Below the pieces are notes generated by a model. It was not told where the DNA came from. It saw only the letters and a list, made by a program, of their open reading frames with translations, and did not search any database. The position numbers and the translations under genes are program-made. A DNA stretch of 31,211 bases from a virus. The DNA is taken from positions 1 to 31,211 of the IMG/VR virus record IMGVR_UViG_3300032116_000897, one strand, 5' to 3'. Of the stretch, positions 12,755-21,386 are shown in pieces; within the stretch, counting starts at the first letter, position 1, and every line of letters starts with the position of its first letter.

Positions 12755-14103
12755 TAGCTGTTCGCCTGAGCTAGAAGCGTTCCGACGATGTTCGTGGTCG
12801 CCACATTGGCGAGGCGGTCGGTGTTGAGTAGATCCGTTTTCGCTTTGATGGCTGCGATGTTGGCCGATGGGATGTCGCCTGTGGCTGCTGGCGAGGCGGG
12901 CAGGTTGTCGGTTTTGGATTTGATCGCGCTGATGTCGCTGTTCGCAGGCGCTGTGTAGGCGCTGCTGGCGAGGCGGGTGCTGACGGCGGCGTCCACGCGG
13001 CCCAGCTCGGTGCTGAGCTCGGTGCGGACGGCCGATGCGTTTTGCGCGGCGGTCGGTGGCGTGGTCGGCGCGGTGTAGTTGGCTGCGGCGAGGCGCGAGG
13101 AGATCGCGGCGTCGATGCGGCCGAGTTCGGTGCCGAGTTCAGTTCGCACGGCTCCTGCCACTGCCGAGGCGCTAGGCGCGGCGGTCGTCGGGATGCTGTC
13201 CAGCTTTCCGCCGTTGCGCTCGAGGTCGGCGCGGACGGCGGCGACGAGTGAGACTTCGGAGAGGTTGGTGTTGCCGATGGCTCCGACGATGGCGTTGAGG
13301 ACGGCTTGGCCGTCGGCTTCGTTGAGGATCGAGGATTCCACGGCGGCCGCGATGGCGGTGCGCTCGGCGCTGGTCAGCGAGTAGCCGGTCTTGTCGGCGG
13401 CGGCCCAGACTGCGGTGGTGATTTCTTCGGCGGTCGGAGGAGTTGTCGGGGCTGTATATGACGAACCGGCCAAACGCGACGACACGGAGGCATCCAGACG
13501 GCCGAGTTCCACGGCGAGTTCGGCGCGGATGTCAGCCACGGATGGGGCTGATGTGGGCGCGACATAATCCGCATCGGCCAAACGGCTCGAGATGCTGGCG
13601 TCGAGATTGGCGAGTTTGGTCGAGTTGCTGTCCATCTCCTGCCTGATGGCTGTGACGGTCGGCGCGGCGCTGGGGGCAGTGTAATCTGCGGCGGCGAGGC
13701 GGGATGAGATGTTTTGATCCACCCGGCCAAGCTCCACCGAAAGCTCGGTGCGGACCTGTGAGGCGATGGCGCTGGCAGATGGAACGGTGGGAGCGTTGGT
13801 GAGGGTTGTCGTGGTGGCGCAGAGGGTGACATTGGCCACGGTGTCGGTGGAGGGGTTGAAGGTGCTGGCGGGGACTTCGGCGGTGCCGCTCCAGACGATG
13901 CTGCCGCTGCCGACATTGGCACCGGCGCTGCGGAATGCGAGTTGGTAGGTGCCAGCGCTGCCGGTCATGTCGCCGGTATAGAATCCGCTGGTGCTGATTT
14001 CGGTGAGCGAGATGGCCGAGCCGATGGCAGAGCCGGATTGGTAGGGTTGAGCGGTGACGGTGAGGCCGCTGGAGGGCAGGGCGATGTTGAGTTCGTTGGC
14101 CAT
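12754..14103 (-). CDS. Repetitive tail-fibre or adhesin protein, 449 aa
   Basis: The N-terminal ~95 residues form a beta-rich domain (ITVT-like strands, SGFYTGDMTGSAGTYQL) that may be the attachment or head domain. The rest contains at least five copies of a repeat centred on ELGR-DA-ISSRLA-A-YTAP (copies end near 144, 183, 219, 346 and 386). Helical parts alternate with YTAP turns, which would give a rod of short coiled coils. No chaperone or peptidase domain is visible. It is the last of the fibre genes before the lysis cassette. Confidence 0.75.
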   Translation of the reverse strand: MANELNIALPSSGLTVTAQPYQSGSAIGSAISLTEISTSGFYTGDMTGSAGTYQLAFRSAGANVGSGSIVWSGTAEVPASTFNPSTDTVANVTLCATTTTLTNAPTVPSASAIASQVRTELSVELGRVDQNISSRLAAADYTAPSAAPTVTAIRQEMDSNSTKLANLDASISSRLADADYVAPTSAPSVADIRAELAVELGRLDASVSSRLAGSSYTAPTTPPTAEEITTAVWAAADKTGYSLTSAERTAIAAAVESSILNEADGQAVLNAIVGAIGNTNLSEVSLVAAVRADLERNGGKLDSIPTTAAPSASAVAGAVRTELGTELGRIDAAISSRLAAANYTAPTTPPTAAQNASAVRTELSTELGRVDAAVSTRLASSAYTAPANSDISAIKSKTDNLPASPAATGDIPSANIAAIKAKTDLLNTDRLANVATTNIVGTLLAQANS

Positions 14104-14107
14104 GATT

Positions 14108-14524
14108 TTAGGAGTTTAGAGTGATGAGTGTTTCGGTGAGGGTTTCCTCAAAAGAGTGCGGGGCGGCGGGCCAGTTGCTGGCGGCGGGGGCGAGGCCGCT
14201 GGCGATCATTCCGTCGAGCCAGGCTTGGACGGCGTTGAGCTTTGGCGAGGATTTCGCGGCGGCATCGAGGCGGAGCTTTTGATAGAGCAAAGTCGTGCTG
14301 CGGTTGCCGCCGTAGCCTTGCTCGGCTGTCCATTCTTCGGCGGTGTAGACAGGTGCGGCAGGCGTGATCCACTCGCCGTTGCCCCATGTGGCGTCTTCGC
14401 TGGGCTTGGGGGGGAGTGGGGCGTAGTCGGCAGCTTTGGGGTTGCCGTTCGCGGCCCATGCGGCGAGGGTTTCGGGCGCGAGGTTGACGAGTTCGTTGGT
14501 GGTGAGGTTGTAGTGGTTAAGCAT
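14108..14524 (-). CDS. Hypothetical tail-accessory protein, 138 aa
   Basis: Unrecognised. It has a Pro-rich middle (PLPPKPSEDATWGNGEW), a Trp/Tyr-rich centre and a helical C-terminal half. Its position between a LamG-type protein and a fibre, with an 8-bp overlap upstream, suggests a fibre-assembly or tail-tip accessory, as do the similar small genes at 18896-19147. I see no family motif. Confidence 0.6.
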   Translation of the reverse strand: MLNHYNLTTNELVNLAPETLAAWAANGNPKAADYAPLPPKPSEDATWGNGEWITPAAPVYTAEEWTAEQGYGGNRSTTLLYQKLRLDAAAKSSPKLNAVQAWLDGMIASGLAPAASNWPAAPHSFEETLTETLITLNS

Positions 14525-15155
14525 AAACGCGAGGGTGGGTTGCGACGGTGGCGGTGTTGTTGTTGGTGATGGTCAAGCCGCCTTTTTGGTCGATGAGATC
14601 GCGGACGAGCGGGGCGTAGAAGACAAGCGACTGCGGCCGCACCTTGTCGCAGGTCATGCCTTTGGCGAGGGAGGCGACTTCGGCGGCGGTGAGGGCGGCG
14701 TTCCAGATTCCTATTCCGGCAATGTTTCCGTTAAAATAAAGGCCTGTTGAGTTGCTCGCAGTTCTCGCTCCAATTTGTGTGCTTGTTGCATCATTTTGAG
14801 TGCCTACATTGTTTGTGTTTGTTGCACCGCTTGCTCCGTTTGCAAAAATTTCGCGGGAGGTTGCCGAGCCAAATACAGCGCAAGCGTGATTCCACGCATT
14901 TAGCGTTGTGCTTCCCCCTTGCGCTTGAAAACTACCTCCGGTGCCAAGCGAAACCGCTCTAATTGGTCTGCCCGCTACATTGCCGTCAAATGTTAGTTGA
15001 TTGCGGTGCGTGCCAGAGTTTTGACCAACGCAAATTAAAGCTTGGGAAATGGTTTGAGTCGGAAAAAACCAAGCAGAAATTGTCATTGGGCTTCCGCTCG
15101 CTGGCGCGGCTGCCATAGAAAGATACTGATTCGTCCCGTTAAAGTTGCAGGCCAT
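14517..15155 (-). CDS. LamG/concanavalin-like adhesin protein, 212 aa
   Basis: The whole protein is one lectin-type beta-sandwich: FNGTNQYLSM at the start, MTISAWFFPTQ, LNAWNHACAVF, FNGNIAGIGIWNAALTAAEV and LVFYAPLVRDLIDQKGG. This pattern (short strand, SAWF, W-H, G-I-W-AALTAAEV) is characteristic of LamG-like domains, which bind carbohydrates. The DNA from about 14730 to 15120 is more AT-rich than neighbouring genes, which suggests a module acquired by exchange. Probable receptor-binding protein. Confidence 0.8.
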   Translation of the reverse strand: MACNFNGTNQYLSMAAAPASGSPMTISAWFFPTQTISQALICVGQNSGTHRNQLTFDGNVAGRPIRAVSLGTGGSFQAQGGSTTLNAWNHACAVFGSATSREIFANGASGATNTNNVGTQNDATSTQIGARTASNSTGLYFNGNIAGIGIWNAALTAAEVASLAKGMTCDKVRPQSLVFYAPLVRDLIDQKGGLTITNNNTATVATHPRVYA

Positions 15156-15157
15156 AA

Positions 15158-15862
15158 TTAAGCAACCTGTTGAACTTCGATGGCGATGAGTTCGGCGTCT
15201 CCGGTCATGGTGTCGTTGGTGGCATCGTCGGCATCGCGGTAGATGCGGATGCGGAAGGTGTCGCCCACGGCGAGGGAGTCGATGTTGGTGGCGGTGATCT
15301 CGGCGACAGTGACGATGCCCGAGGTGCCGTTGGCTGCGCTGGTGACGAAGGTTGCGGTGTCGAACGAGTCGGCATCGAGGTCGGTGTTGGATCGCTCGAA
15401 CTGGACGCCCCATCGGACATTGCCGCTGGTGGCGGTGGTGGCCATCCAGGCGAGGCGGATTTTGAGGCCGCTGCTCAAATCGGCGTAGTCGGGGATGACG
15501 CCGGAAAAGATCGCGGACTCGTCGGTGGCGGCGTCGAAATCAAGAACGGCGATGGAGTTTCGCGTGTCGAGGGTTGCAAACGCAGTGGCGGGGGGCTGGT
15601 TGTCCTTCGCGGCGGTGAATCGGGCGAGGGTTTTTGACGCGAGGTAGGTGCCGCTGCTTGCGTTGAGCGTGGTGCCGGAGATGCTTAGTGCGGTTCCAAG
15701 TTCGAGGTGGGTGAGCTTTCCTGCGGAGTCGTCCCAGAACAGCAGCTTGTCGGCTCCGGCGTCAGCGGCGGAGATGGCTCCGTCGGTGGCTGTCAGTGCG
15801 TCGGCGGCGGTGGTGTCGATGGAAACGCTGTCGCCGGAGGCGAGGATGGGTGTTGCGATCAT
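15158..15862 (-). CDS. Structural tail-fibre protein, 234 aa
   Basis: Thr/Ala/Asp-rich, beta-type sequence. The N-terminal half reads ATDGAISAADAGADKLLFWDD and TALSISGTTLNASSG, a form seen in phage tail fibres. The C-terminal half is a jelly-roll-like segment (LKIRLAWMATTATSGNVRWGVQFER, then FRIRIYRDADDA) common in tail-associated virion proteins. The start at 15862 lies 3 bp from the stop of the gene upstream. Probably a fibre subunit or capping protein. Confidence 0.65.
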   Translation of the reverse strand: MIATPILASGDSVSIDTTAADALTATDGAISAADAGADKLLFWDDSAGKLTHLELGTALSISGTTLNASSGTYLASKTLARFTAAKDNQPPATAFATLDTRNSIAVLDFDAATDESAIFSGVIPDYADLSSGLKIRLAWMATTATSGNVRWGVQFERSNTDLDADSFDTATFVTSAANGTSGIVTVAEITATNIDSLAVGDTFRIRIYRDADDATNDTMTGDAELIAIEVQQVA

Positions 15863-15865
15863 GGT

Positions 15866-16240
15866 TTAAGAGTAGGTCAGGGTGGTGCGGTCGTTCCACG
15901 CGCCGGTGGCGCTGGCTTCGGTGGAGGAGTTGCCGTCTGCGGAAAATTGGGTGCGGGAGATTTCCCAGGACTCGGAGTCGTAGATGGAGCCGGTGGCGGG
16001 GACATCCGAATACAGGAGAAAGCCGAGGTATGTGGTGTCGCCTGCGGAGTCGAAAACGAAGACGCGGTCAGGTGCTTCGCCTGCGCCTGCCAGGCGATAT
16101 ACCTCTCCAGTGGCAGGGTTGCGGCTGTAGATTCTCCGGTCGCTGTGGTTCACACAAATCTCTCCCAGCGAAAGCTGAGAGGTCGTCGGAACTGCTCCGC
16201 TCTGGACCGACTTTTTGGGAATGATTGTGGGATTTGGCAT
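15866..16240 (-). CDS. Small tail-fibre-associated protein, 124 aa
   Basis: Begins PNPTIIPKKSVQSGAVPTT, then LSLGEICVNHSDRRIYSRN, which resembles the LGELAVN-GK-Y segment found at the start of many phage fibres and tropism proteins. The C-terminal half is beta-rich and acidic. An A-rich leader (eight A on the minus strand) and a large hairpin lie upstream of its start. Confidence 0.6.
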   Translation of the reverse strand: MPNPTIIPKKSVQSGAVPTTSQLSLGEICVNHSDRRIYSRNPATGEVYRLAGAGEAPDRVFVFDSAGDTTYLGFLLYSDVPATGSIYDSESWEISRTQFSADGNSSTEASATGAWNDRTTLTYS

Positions 16241-16269
16241 GGGCCGGATTTATTCAGCGGTTTTTTTTA

Positions 16270-16314
16270 ACTCCCCCGCTTGGCGAGGCGCTATGTAGCG
16301 CCCCGCCGGGGAGT
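16270..16314. repeat. Large imperfect hairpin between fibre genes
   Basis: Outer arms ACTCCCC / GGGGAGT and an inner perfect GGCGCTA-TG-TAGCGCC stem (16287-16302) give a long, GC-rich foldback of about 45 bases in the 87-bp gap between two fibre genes. A run of eight T precedes it on the plus strand. For the minus-strand message it is followed by an A run, so it is not a standard terminator. Confidence 0.7.
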
Positions 16315-16327
16315 GGTTGCTGGTGGA

Positions 16328-17242
16328 CTAGTAAACTCCGCCGTCGATGGTCGTCTCGAGCGCGGTGATGCGGGTCTCGTGGTCGGCGACATCGGCCTCG
16401 ACTGCGTCCAGGCGGCTGTCCGCGCTGGCACCTTCGAGTGCGGTGATGCGGTTCGAGAGGCTGGTGTCCGCTGTGGCGCGAGTGCTGGCCTCTGAATCGA
16501 TGTTGCCTTGGAGGGTCGTGTCGGCGGCGCTGCGGGCGGATGCCTCGCTGGTGATCGCCGATGCGCGGTTGCTGGCCTCGGTGCTGATCGCGGTCGCGTT
16601 GTCGATGATGTCCTGCTCTGCGGCAGAGACACGAGTCGTTAGCGCGGTGGCTGCCGAAACGACGCCATCGATGCGCAGGCCCAACGCTGTGTCGTCGGCA
16701 CCACGAGTGCTGATCTCGGAGGCGAGAGCGGCGTTGTTGCTGGTGACATAACCGGCGAACGCAGAGTCGTTGGTCGTATCGACCGAGTTGATGAGGGTGA
16801 CGATTTCCGCGAAGCTGTCTTTGTCAGCCTGGGAAGCGGAGAGGATCGCATCAACGCGATTTTTCTCGGTCGTGATCTTGCCGTCCAAAACGGAGTCGGC
16901 TGAGGAACGAGCGGAAGCCTCGGCAGAAACTGCGGCGGCGCGGTCCGAAATCTCGGTTGCGAGGTTCGCGGCGATCACGCCTTCGGCTGCGGTGGCGCGG
17001 GAGATTTCGCTGTTGAGGTTTGATGTCAGCGTCGAGTCGGCCGAGCTGCGGATCGAGGCTTCGGCTGCGACTGCATCGGAGACGAAGGTTTTCTTTGCGA
17101 AAACATGCTCGCCGCCGATTGGCAGGACGCCTTCGGCTGTGCCGATGAAGAAGGATTTGTTTGTTGTGTCGAATGCGACCTCTCCGACTTGAAGAGAAAC
17201 CGGCGATCCAGATCCGCGTTTTACTTTGATGATTTGTGGCAT
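16328..17242 (-). CDS. Coiled-coil tail fibre, 304 aa
   Basis: The N-terminal ~50 residues (IIKVKRGSGSPVSLQVGEVA, then NKSFFIGTAEGVLPIGG) are the usual phage-fibre head. They are followed by a long stalk of degenerate heptads of the type EASARSSADS and ISRATAAEG, repeated at least ten times, and end in RITALETTIDGGVY. The stalk is a predicted trimeric coiled coil. The IDGGV-aromatic ending recurs in the neighbouring 75-aa gene. Probable long fibre stalk. Confidence 0.78.
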   Translation of the reverse strand: MPQIIKVKRGSGSPVSLQVGEVAFDTTNKSFFIGTAEGVLPIGGEHVFAKKTFVSDAVAAEASIRSSADSTLTSNLNSEISRATAAEGVIAANLATEISDRAAAVSAEASARSSADSVLDGKITTEKNRVDAILSASQADKDSFAEIVTLINSVDTTNDSAFAGYVTSNNAALASEISTRGADDTALGLRIDGVVSAATALTTRVSAAEQDIIDNATAISTEASNRASAITSEASARSAADTTLQGNIDSEASTRATADTSLSNRITALEGASADSRLDAVEADVADHETRITALETTIDGGVY

Positions 17243-17286
17243 GGTGGTGGTGGGTTAGTGGTTGGTGTTCGTGGGTGGGGTGAATG

Positions 17287-17514
17287 TCAAAAAACGCCGC
17301 CATCGATGATGGAAATCAGCGTGGCGTAGGCGTTCGCCGAGGGGCTCCAGCGGTAGGGCATTCCCTCGTCGAGGGCTTGATACAAGCGGTCCGCTTTTCC
17401 GATGCTTGGGAAGGCCGAGCGGGTGGGATATTCGACGACGGAGGGGGGGAGGGTCAGGTCGAAGCTCGAGAGGTCGAGTTGCTGGGAAATGTTGCTCTCG
17501 GTAATTGTTGTCAT
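17287..17514 (-). CDS. Small tail-fibre module protein, 75 aa
   Basis: Contains VVEYPTRSAFPSIGKADRLYQALDEGM, PYRW and ends SIIDGGVF. FP-x-G-K/A followed by a Y-RW segment is a common phage-fibre element. The start is the ATG at 17514, which overlaps the long fibre gene (ATGA). Its IDGGVF ending matches the end of the coiled-coil fibre gene next door, suggesting a shared interface. Confidence 0.6.
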   Translation of the reverse strand: MTTITESNISQQLDLSSFDLTLPPSVVEYPTRSAFPSIGKADRLYQALDEGMPYRWSPSANAYATLISIIDGGVF

Positions 17515-18899
17515 GCGAAGGCGAGAGTCTCCCGGTTGAGCCATGAGCCGGTGGCTTGGGCGGTTGAAAGGACGCGACCGGCGGCGTTGAGGGTGCTGCG
17601 TTTAATTGTCCAAGTGCTAGCGGTCTCGGGCAGTGCTGGCGCGGCGGGGCGGTTGGCGTTGAGGAGTCGGCCGCTGTAGGTCGTGAGGCCGTCGAGGCTG
17701 GAGTCGAAGGCGAAGAGGTAGAGGGTCGGATCGATGGGCGGCTGGACGGTTCGCAGGCCGAGGGCTGTGCAGGCGATCTGCGTGCCTGCGGCGGGCGGGG
17801 CGTCGAAGGTGATCGTTCCCGAGGCTTCGCTGACGGTGTAGTCGGTCGTCGGCGCTTGAGTCACGCCGTTCAGCGCGACGAGGACGGACTCGGGGTCGTT
17901 GCTGACGATGCCGTCGATGGGGAAGGTGACGCTGGTGCCGTCGCCATAGCGGATCGTGGAGTTGATCGAGAGGCCGGGGGCGGCTGCGATGATGTAGCTG
18001 GAAAGGCCGGTGATCTCGGTGGCGGCGTGGGTGTGGATCGTGTCGGCTTTGGAGAGCTCGACCCACAATTTGAAGGCTGGCGAGGCAGAGGGATCGAACG
18101 CGGCCCAGTAGCTGGAGCCGGGTGGGTAGCCGGGGTTCGGTTCGCCGGTGCGGATGTAGAGCGCGCCGTTGTAGCTGACGACTTGGCCGGGCCAGTAGTC
18201 CGCGCCGTTGTCGTAGAGGCCGCGATAATCGACGGCCTCGGGCTGGAGTGCAGTGTCGGCCTTGGCACCTTGCGCGGCTGTGGCTTTGCCTGCGAGGGCA
18301 TCGGTGAGACCGGTGACTTCCGCGATGGTGTGGTTGTGCTCGGAGGGCGCGAAGGTGGAGGGCTTGCCGGTTAGGCTGCTCCAATCGACGGGCGGGGAGA
18401 CGGCGACGACGGCGCTGGCGAAGTCGGTGATGTCGGCGGCCGTGTGCGTGTGGGTGTCGAGCTGGGTCTGGAGCGAGTTGATGCTGGAGGCTGCTTCCGC
18501 GATGCTGTCTAGCGCGGCTGGGTCCAGATTTTCGGTGAGATAATCTATCCGCTGGCCGAGCGCGAGATCGGCAGCCTCGAGGTCGGCGAGGTTTTGATCG
18601 AGGCCGGTGACTTCGCTCGTGGGGTGCGTGTGGCTCGAGGGCGGGAATGTGGACGGCTTGCCGGTGACGCTGTCCCAGGTCGGCGGCGGGGCGAGTTCCG
18701 CGATGGCCTGGGCCGTGCGCAGGGGCGTCATCCACGATTCGTGGCTGGTGCCTGCTTCGGCTTCTTCCTGCGTGGATTTTTCGATTGTTAGGACGGCCCA
18801 GGCGGAGCCGGTCCAGCGCCAACGGCGGCCATCGATGGCGGGGGCCGTGAGTGGCGGGTAGATTTGGCCGAGGGCGGGGTCTTCGGGGAAGGCGATCAT
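17511..18899 (-). CDS. Modular tail-fibre protein, 462 aa
   Basis: Short head (IAFPEDPALGQIY), then AEAGTSHESWMTPLRTAQAI, a segment shared with the 628-aa fibre at 19129-21015. There are several H-x-H tail repeats (SSHTHPTSEVTGL, DTHTHTAADITDF, EHNHTIAEVTGL), a beta-rich knob (LYDNGADYWPGQVVSYNGAL, YIRTGEP) and further beta-repeats (IRYGDGTSVTFPIDGIV). The HTH-type repeats (His-Thr-His) are typical of phage tail-fibre shafts. Probable host-range determinant. Confidence 0.78.
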   Translation of the reverse strand: MIAFPEDPALGQIYPPLTAPAIDGRRWRWTGSAWAVLTIEKSTQEEAEAGTSHESWMTPLRTAQAIAELAPPPTWDSVTGKPSTFPPSSHTHPTSEVTGLDQNLADLEAADLALGQRIDYLTENLDPAALDSIAEAASSINSLQTQLDTHTHTAADITDFASAVVAVSPPVDWSSLTGKPSTFAPSEHNHTIAEVTGLTDALAGKATAAQGAKADTALQPEAVDYRGLYDNGADYWPGQVVSYNGALYIRTGEPNPGYPPGSSYWAAFDPSASPAFKLWVELSKADTIHTHAATEITGLSSYIIAAAPGLSINSTIRYGDGTSVTFPIDGIVSNDPESVLVALNGVTQAPTTDYTVSEASGTITFDAPPAAGTQIACTALGLRTVQPPIDPTLYLFAFDSSLDGLTTYSGRLLNANRPAAPALPETASTWTIKRSTLNAAGRVLSTAQATGSWLNRETLAFA

Positions 18900-19147
18900 G
18901 GCAGGGCGGTGGCGAATTCCTCGGCAGTGATTTCTTTAGCCCCCTCGGCGGCGAAGCGCTCGGCTATGGGCGCGATGGCGGCGAGGAGGCATTGGCCATT
19001 GGCATCGCGGGGGGCTTGGTCGGCAGGGGCAAACCAGGTGGCGGCCTGCGCGGAGGGGAATCCGCTGGCGGCATCCATGGAAGCGCGGATGGCTTCGTAG
19101 GTTTCGGGGTCAGCCAGGAAGAATCGGTTCACAGCGAAATCCCCCAT
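18896..19147 (-). CDS. Small tail-accessory protein, 83 aa
   Basis: Helical protein (MGDFAVNRFFLADPETYEAI, then ASGFPSAQAATWFAPADQA) with no domain I recognise. It overlaps the fibre gene upstream by 19 bp and the one downstream by ATGA. Small proteins between fibre genes often act as fibre-assembly factors or chaperones; that is an inference. Confidence 0.6.
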   Translation of the reverse strand: MGDFAVNRFFLADPETYEAIRASMDAASGFPSAQAATWFAPADQAPRDANGQCLLAAIAPIAERFAAEGAKEITAEEFATALP

Positions 19148-21015
19148 TTGGTCGAGAGGTAGCTTTGCACCTGCTGAATCTGCGAGCTGGTGAGCTCGGT
19201 GTTGTAAAAGAGCACCTCGGCGATGTTGCCGTTAATGGAATCCGAAAAGGAATTAATGACGCCGATCTGGGCTTTTTTTAGCGTTTTGCCAGAAAATGAG
19301 ACAGCTTCAGTGGCGCTGGCCGCGTTGATTTTTGTGGTGATCGAGGTCGTCGTGATGAATGAGCCCGCGATCGCCAGAGTGTTAGCCGAATACGGCACAA
19401 CGGCCGCGTAGCTCGAGGTATTGGCGACATAAGCGCCGATGCTGCCTGAGGAATTTCCGACCAGCGGTATGATGTTTCCCGAAAGGCTGTAGTCGAATGC
19501 GCCGGAATTGTCGTTGAGCGTAAAAAAACGGTTGTATTGGATCGCCGTGGAGCGGAAGACGATGAAAAGCGAGATGTTGGTGAAAAAATAATCCCACGCG
19601 GTGGACATGCCGTCGTTCGCGCCATCGAATGCCAGAGTTTCGAGGCCGTTAAATGTGGCGCGGGTGGGCTGATTATTGACCACGCTCTGCACGAAATCAT
19701 TTCCGGCCGAGGATTTGTCCTTCCAGCGGGCCACGGGAGAATTTGCCGCGACCGCGTTGCCGCTGGCATCGAGGAGCGTGGCCTCGTCCGAGGCGTCGAG
19801 CCAGAGTTGCAGGCCAGTGATCGAGGAGGGCGTGAAGGTGCTGCCGCCGCCTCCGCCGCCCGAGCCTCCGCCGGTGAGGAGCGAGACATTGCCCAAAGTG
19901 ACGGCGCTGGCGGTGGTGGCACCGCTGGGGATCACGATGTAGAAAGTGGTAGCAGCAGGCGAGGCGGGGAGTGCGGCAACGACCTGCATCGAGGCCACGC
20001 CGGTGCCGGAGATTTTGGAGGCGAGGGAGGTGGAGAGATCCGTGACATCCGCGATGGCGTGCTGGTGGGAGAGCGGGGCGCGGGAGTCGCTCAATCGGGA
20101 GTCGGTGGTGATGACGGCGGTGCCGGTGATGGCCGTCGGAGCGATGCCTGTGGCGGGCGCGTAGGAGCCTGAGGGTTGCTTGGCATCGAGGGCGGCTTGG
20201 AGGCCGGTGGTGTCGGCGATGCTGTGCGTGTGGCCGGGTTGGCTGGCCGAGTCGGCTTTCGCTCCTTGCGCGGCTGTGGCGTAGTTGCTTGCGGCTGTGG
20301 CTGCGGCAGTGCCGAGGGTGGGCTTGTCGGTGAGGTCGTTGTAGCTGGTGACTCCGCCGCCGCCAGTGCCGCCAAGGTCGCCGGTCGAGGACCCGCTGGT
20401 TTCTAGCCATTGGCCTCCGATCAGCGCGAATTGGCGGCCGGTGGAGGTGTTGACCCAGAATTTGTAGTTGCTGCCTGCGGGGGGTTGCGTGGTGCCGAAA
20501 TACGCGGGCTCAGCGAGCGCCTCGATGGCCTGCGCGGTCCTGAGCGGCGTCATCCACTTCGCGTTGTCTGTGCCGGCTTCGGCTTCGGCTTGTGAGGCTT
20601 TGCCGTCGGGGATTGCGGCGGGGGTGCCCTCGTCGCCGGTGATGACGGCGTTTTGGAGTTCCACCGCGAGGGTGGCGGTGCGGTGGGCGGTGCCTGGCGC
20701 GCCCCAGCGGATCTCGAGGAGGGCGGAGATGCTGGCGGGGTTGGAAGAAAACGCGGCCTCGACGGGGATGGTATTTAAAACAAGTGTCGTCTCTCCCGGG
20801 GCCGCGAAAGCGAGAAAGTTGGAGTCGGAGAATTTGGCCTTGAGGCCGACGGCGGCGGTCGTGCCTGCGGGGGGCGTGGCGGTTGCGCCGTTCTCGACAT
20901 ACACGACCTCGATGGGGAGCGTGTCGCGGCGTTTGAGGATGAGGCGGTCGAGCGCGACATTCGACGCGGCGGACTTAACGAAGCGCCGGTTTTTGAGGTC
21001 GAGGAAAAGTTTCAT
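19129..21015 (-). CDS. Large tail fibre with C-terminal LamG-like domain, 628 aa
   Basis: Domains in order: a beta-rich head (about 1-135); the AEAGTDNAKWMTPLRTAQAI segment; FWVNTSTGRQFALIGGQW; fibre-shaft repeats (GHTHSIADTTGL, HQHAIADVTDL); a Gly-rich linker (GGGSGGGGGG); and a lectin-type domain from about 395 (ITGLQLWLDASDEATLLDA, WKDKSSAGNDF, TLAFDGANDGM) to the end. The GLQLWLDASD...WKDKS pattern is typical of LamG-like receptor-binding domains. The gap before its start (21016-21062) holds a TGTCAAA motif. Confidence 0.82.
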   Translation of the reverse strand: MKLFLDLKNRRFVKSAASNVALDRLILKRRDTLPIEVVYVENGATATPPAGTTAAVGLKAKFSDSNFLAFAAPGETTLVLNTIPVEAAFSSNPASISALLEIRWGAPGTAHRTATLAVELQNAVITGDEGTPAAIPDGKASQAEAEAGTDNAKWMTPLRTAQAIEALAEPAYFGTTQPPAGSNYKFWVNTSTGRQFALIGGQWLETSGSSTGDLGGTGGGGVTSYNDLTDKPTLGTAAATAASNYATAAQGAKADSASQPGHTHSIADTTGLQAALDAKQPSGSYAPATGIAPTAITGTAVITTDSRLSDSRAPLSHQHAIADVTDLSTSLASKISGTGVASMQVVAALPASPAATTFYIVIPSGATTASAVTLGNVSLLTGGGSGGGGGGSTFTPSSITGLQLWLDASDEATLLDASGNAVAANSPVARWKDKSSAGNDFVQSVVNNQPTRATFNGLETLAFDGANDGMSTAWDYFFTNISLFIVFRSTAIQYNRFFTLNDNSGAFDYSLSGNIIPLVGNSSGSIGAYVANTSSYAAVVPYSANTLAIAGSFITTTSITTKINAASATEAVSFSGKTLKKAQIGVINSFSDSINGNIAEVLFYNTELTSSQIQQVQSYLSTKWGISL

Positions 21016-21062
21016 GCCGCTGCCGAGCGGCGGGTGTCAAATCACTCGGGCTTCCGAGTGGC

Positions 21063-21386
21063 TCACGGAGCGGGCGGGAGCGGATTGACCACAGAGGACA
21101 CAGGGGGCACAGAGGGGGAGGAAATGGCTTCCCACTTGCCGAGAGGGCATCGCTCGGTTGCCATGCGGAGTTTTGCCCAGGTGGAGCACCCGCACTTGCG
21201 GCAGCGGCCGGTGGCGTTCAGCGCGGTGGCGTCCCATTCGAGGCAGGCGCGGCAGGTGGCTTCGCGGGTGGCGAGGATTTCCGGCGGGGTGCTGGCGAAG
21301 CCAGCGCGAGCGAATCGGTGCGCGGCGTGGCCGAAGCGGGCGATCATTTGGGCGCGGCGTTGGGCGAGATCAATTTTTGTAATCAA
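21063..21386 (-). CDS. Zinc-ribbon phage protein, 107 aa
   Basis: The centre reads CRACLEWDATALNATGRCRKCGC and then RMATERCPLGKWEA, a cysteine pattern (C-x2-C...C-x2-C...C) known in small phage proteins of unknown role. The start is probably the TTG at 21386, which overlaps the upstream stop (TTGA); the first ATG is at residue 14. The last ~18 residues (SVPPVSSVV...) are encoded by one arm of an intergenic repeat, so the natural C-terminus has been replaced. Confidence 0.65.
   Translation of the reverse strand: MITKIDLAQRRAQMIARFGHAAHRFARAGFASTPPEILATREATCRACLEWDATALNATGRCRKCGCSTWAKLRMATERCPLGKWEAISSPSVPPVSSVVNPLPPAP
21083..21121. repeat. Single arm of a CCACAGAGGACACAG-type repeat
   Basis: CCACAGAGGACACAGGGGGC followed by ACAGAGGGGGAGG matches the left arm of the full element at 21883-21995. 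It lies in the 3' end of the zinc-ribbon gene and forms its last codons. No matching second arm follows, so it is a partial copy. Confidence 0.7.

Noticed and set aside
12754-14103. Regular repeats in the fibre gene as a CRISPR-like array
   Set aside because: The repeats are imperfect, in frame and encode ELGR-DA-ISSRLA units; there are no constant direct repeats with unique spacers.
14517-21015. Diversity-generating retroelement acting on the LamG-type adhesins
   Set aside because: No reverse transcriptase, template repeat or adenine-biased variable copy is visible in the window.
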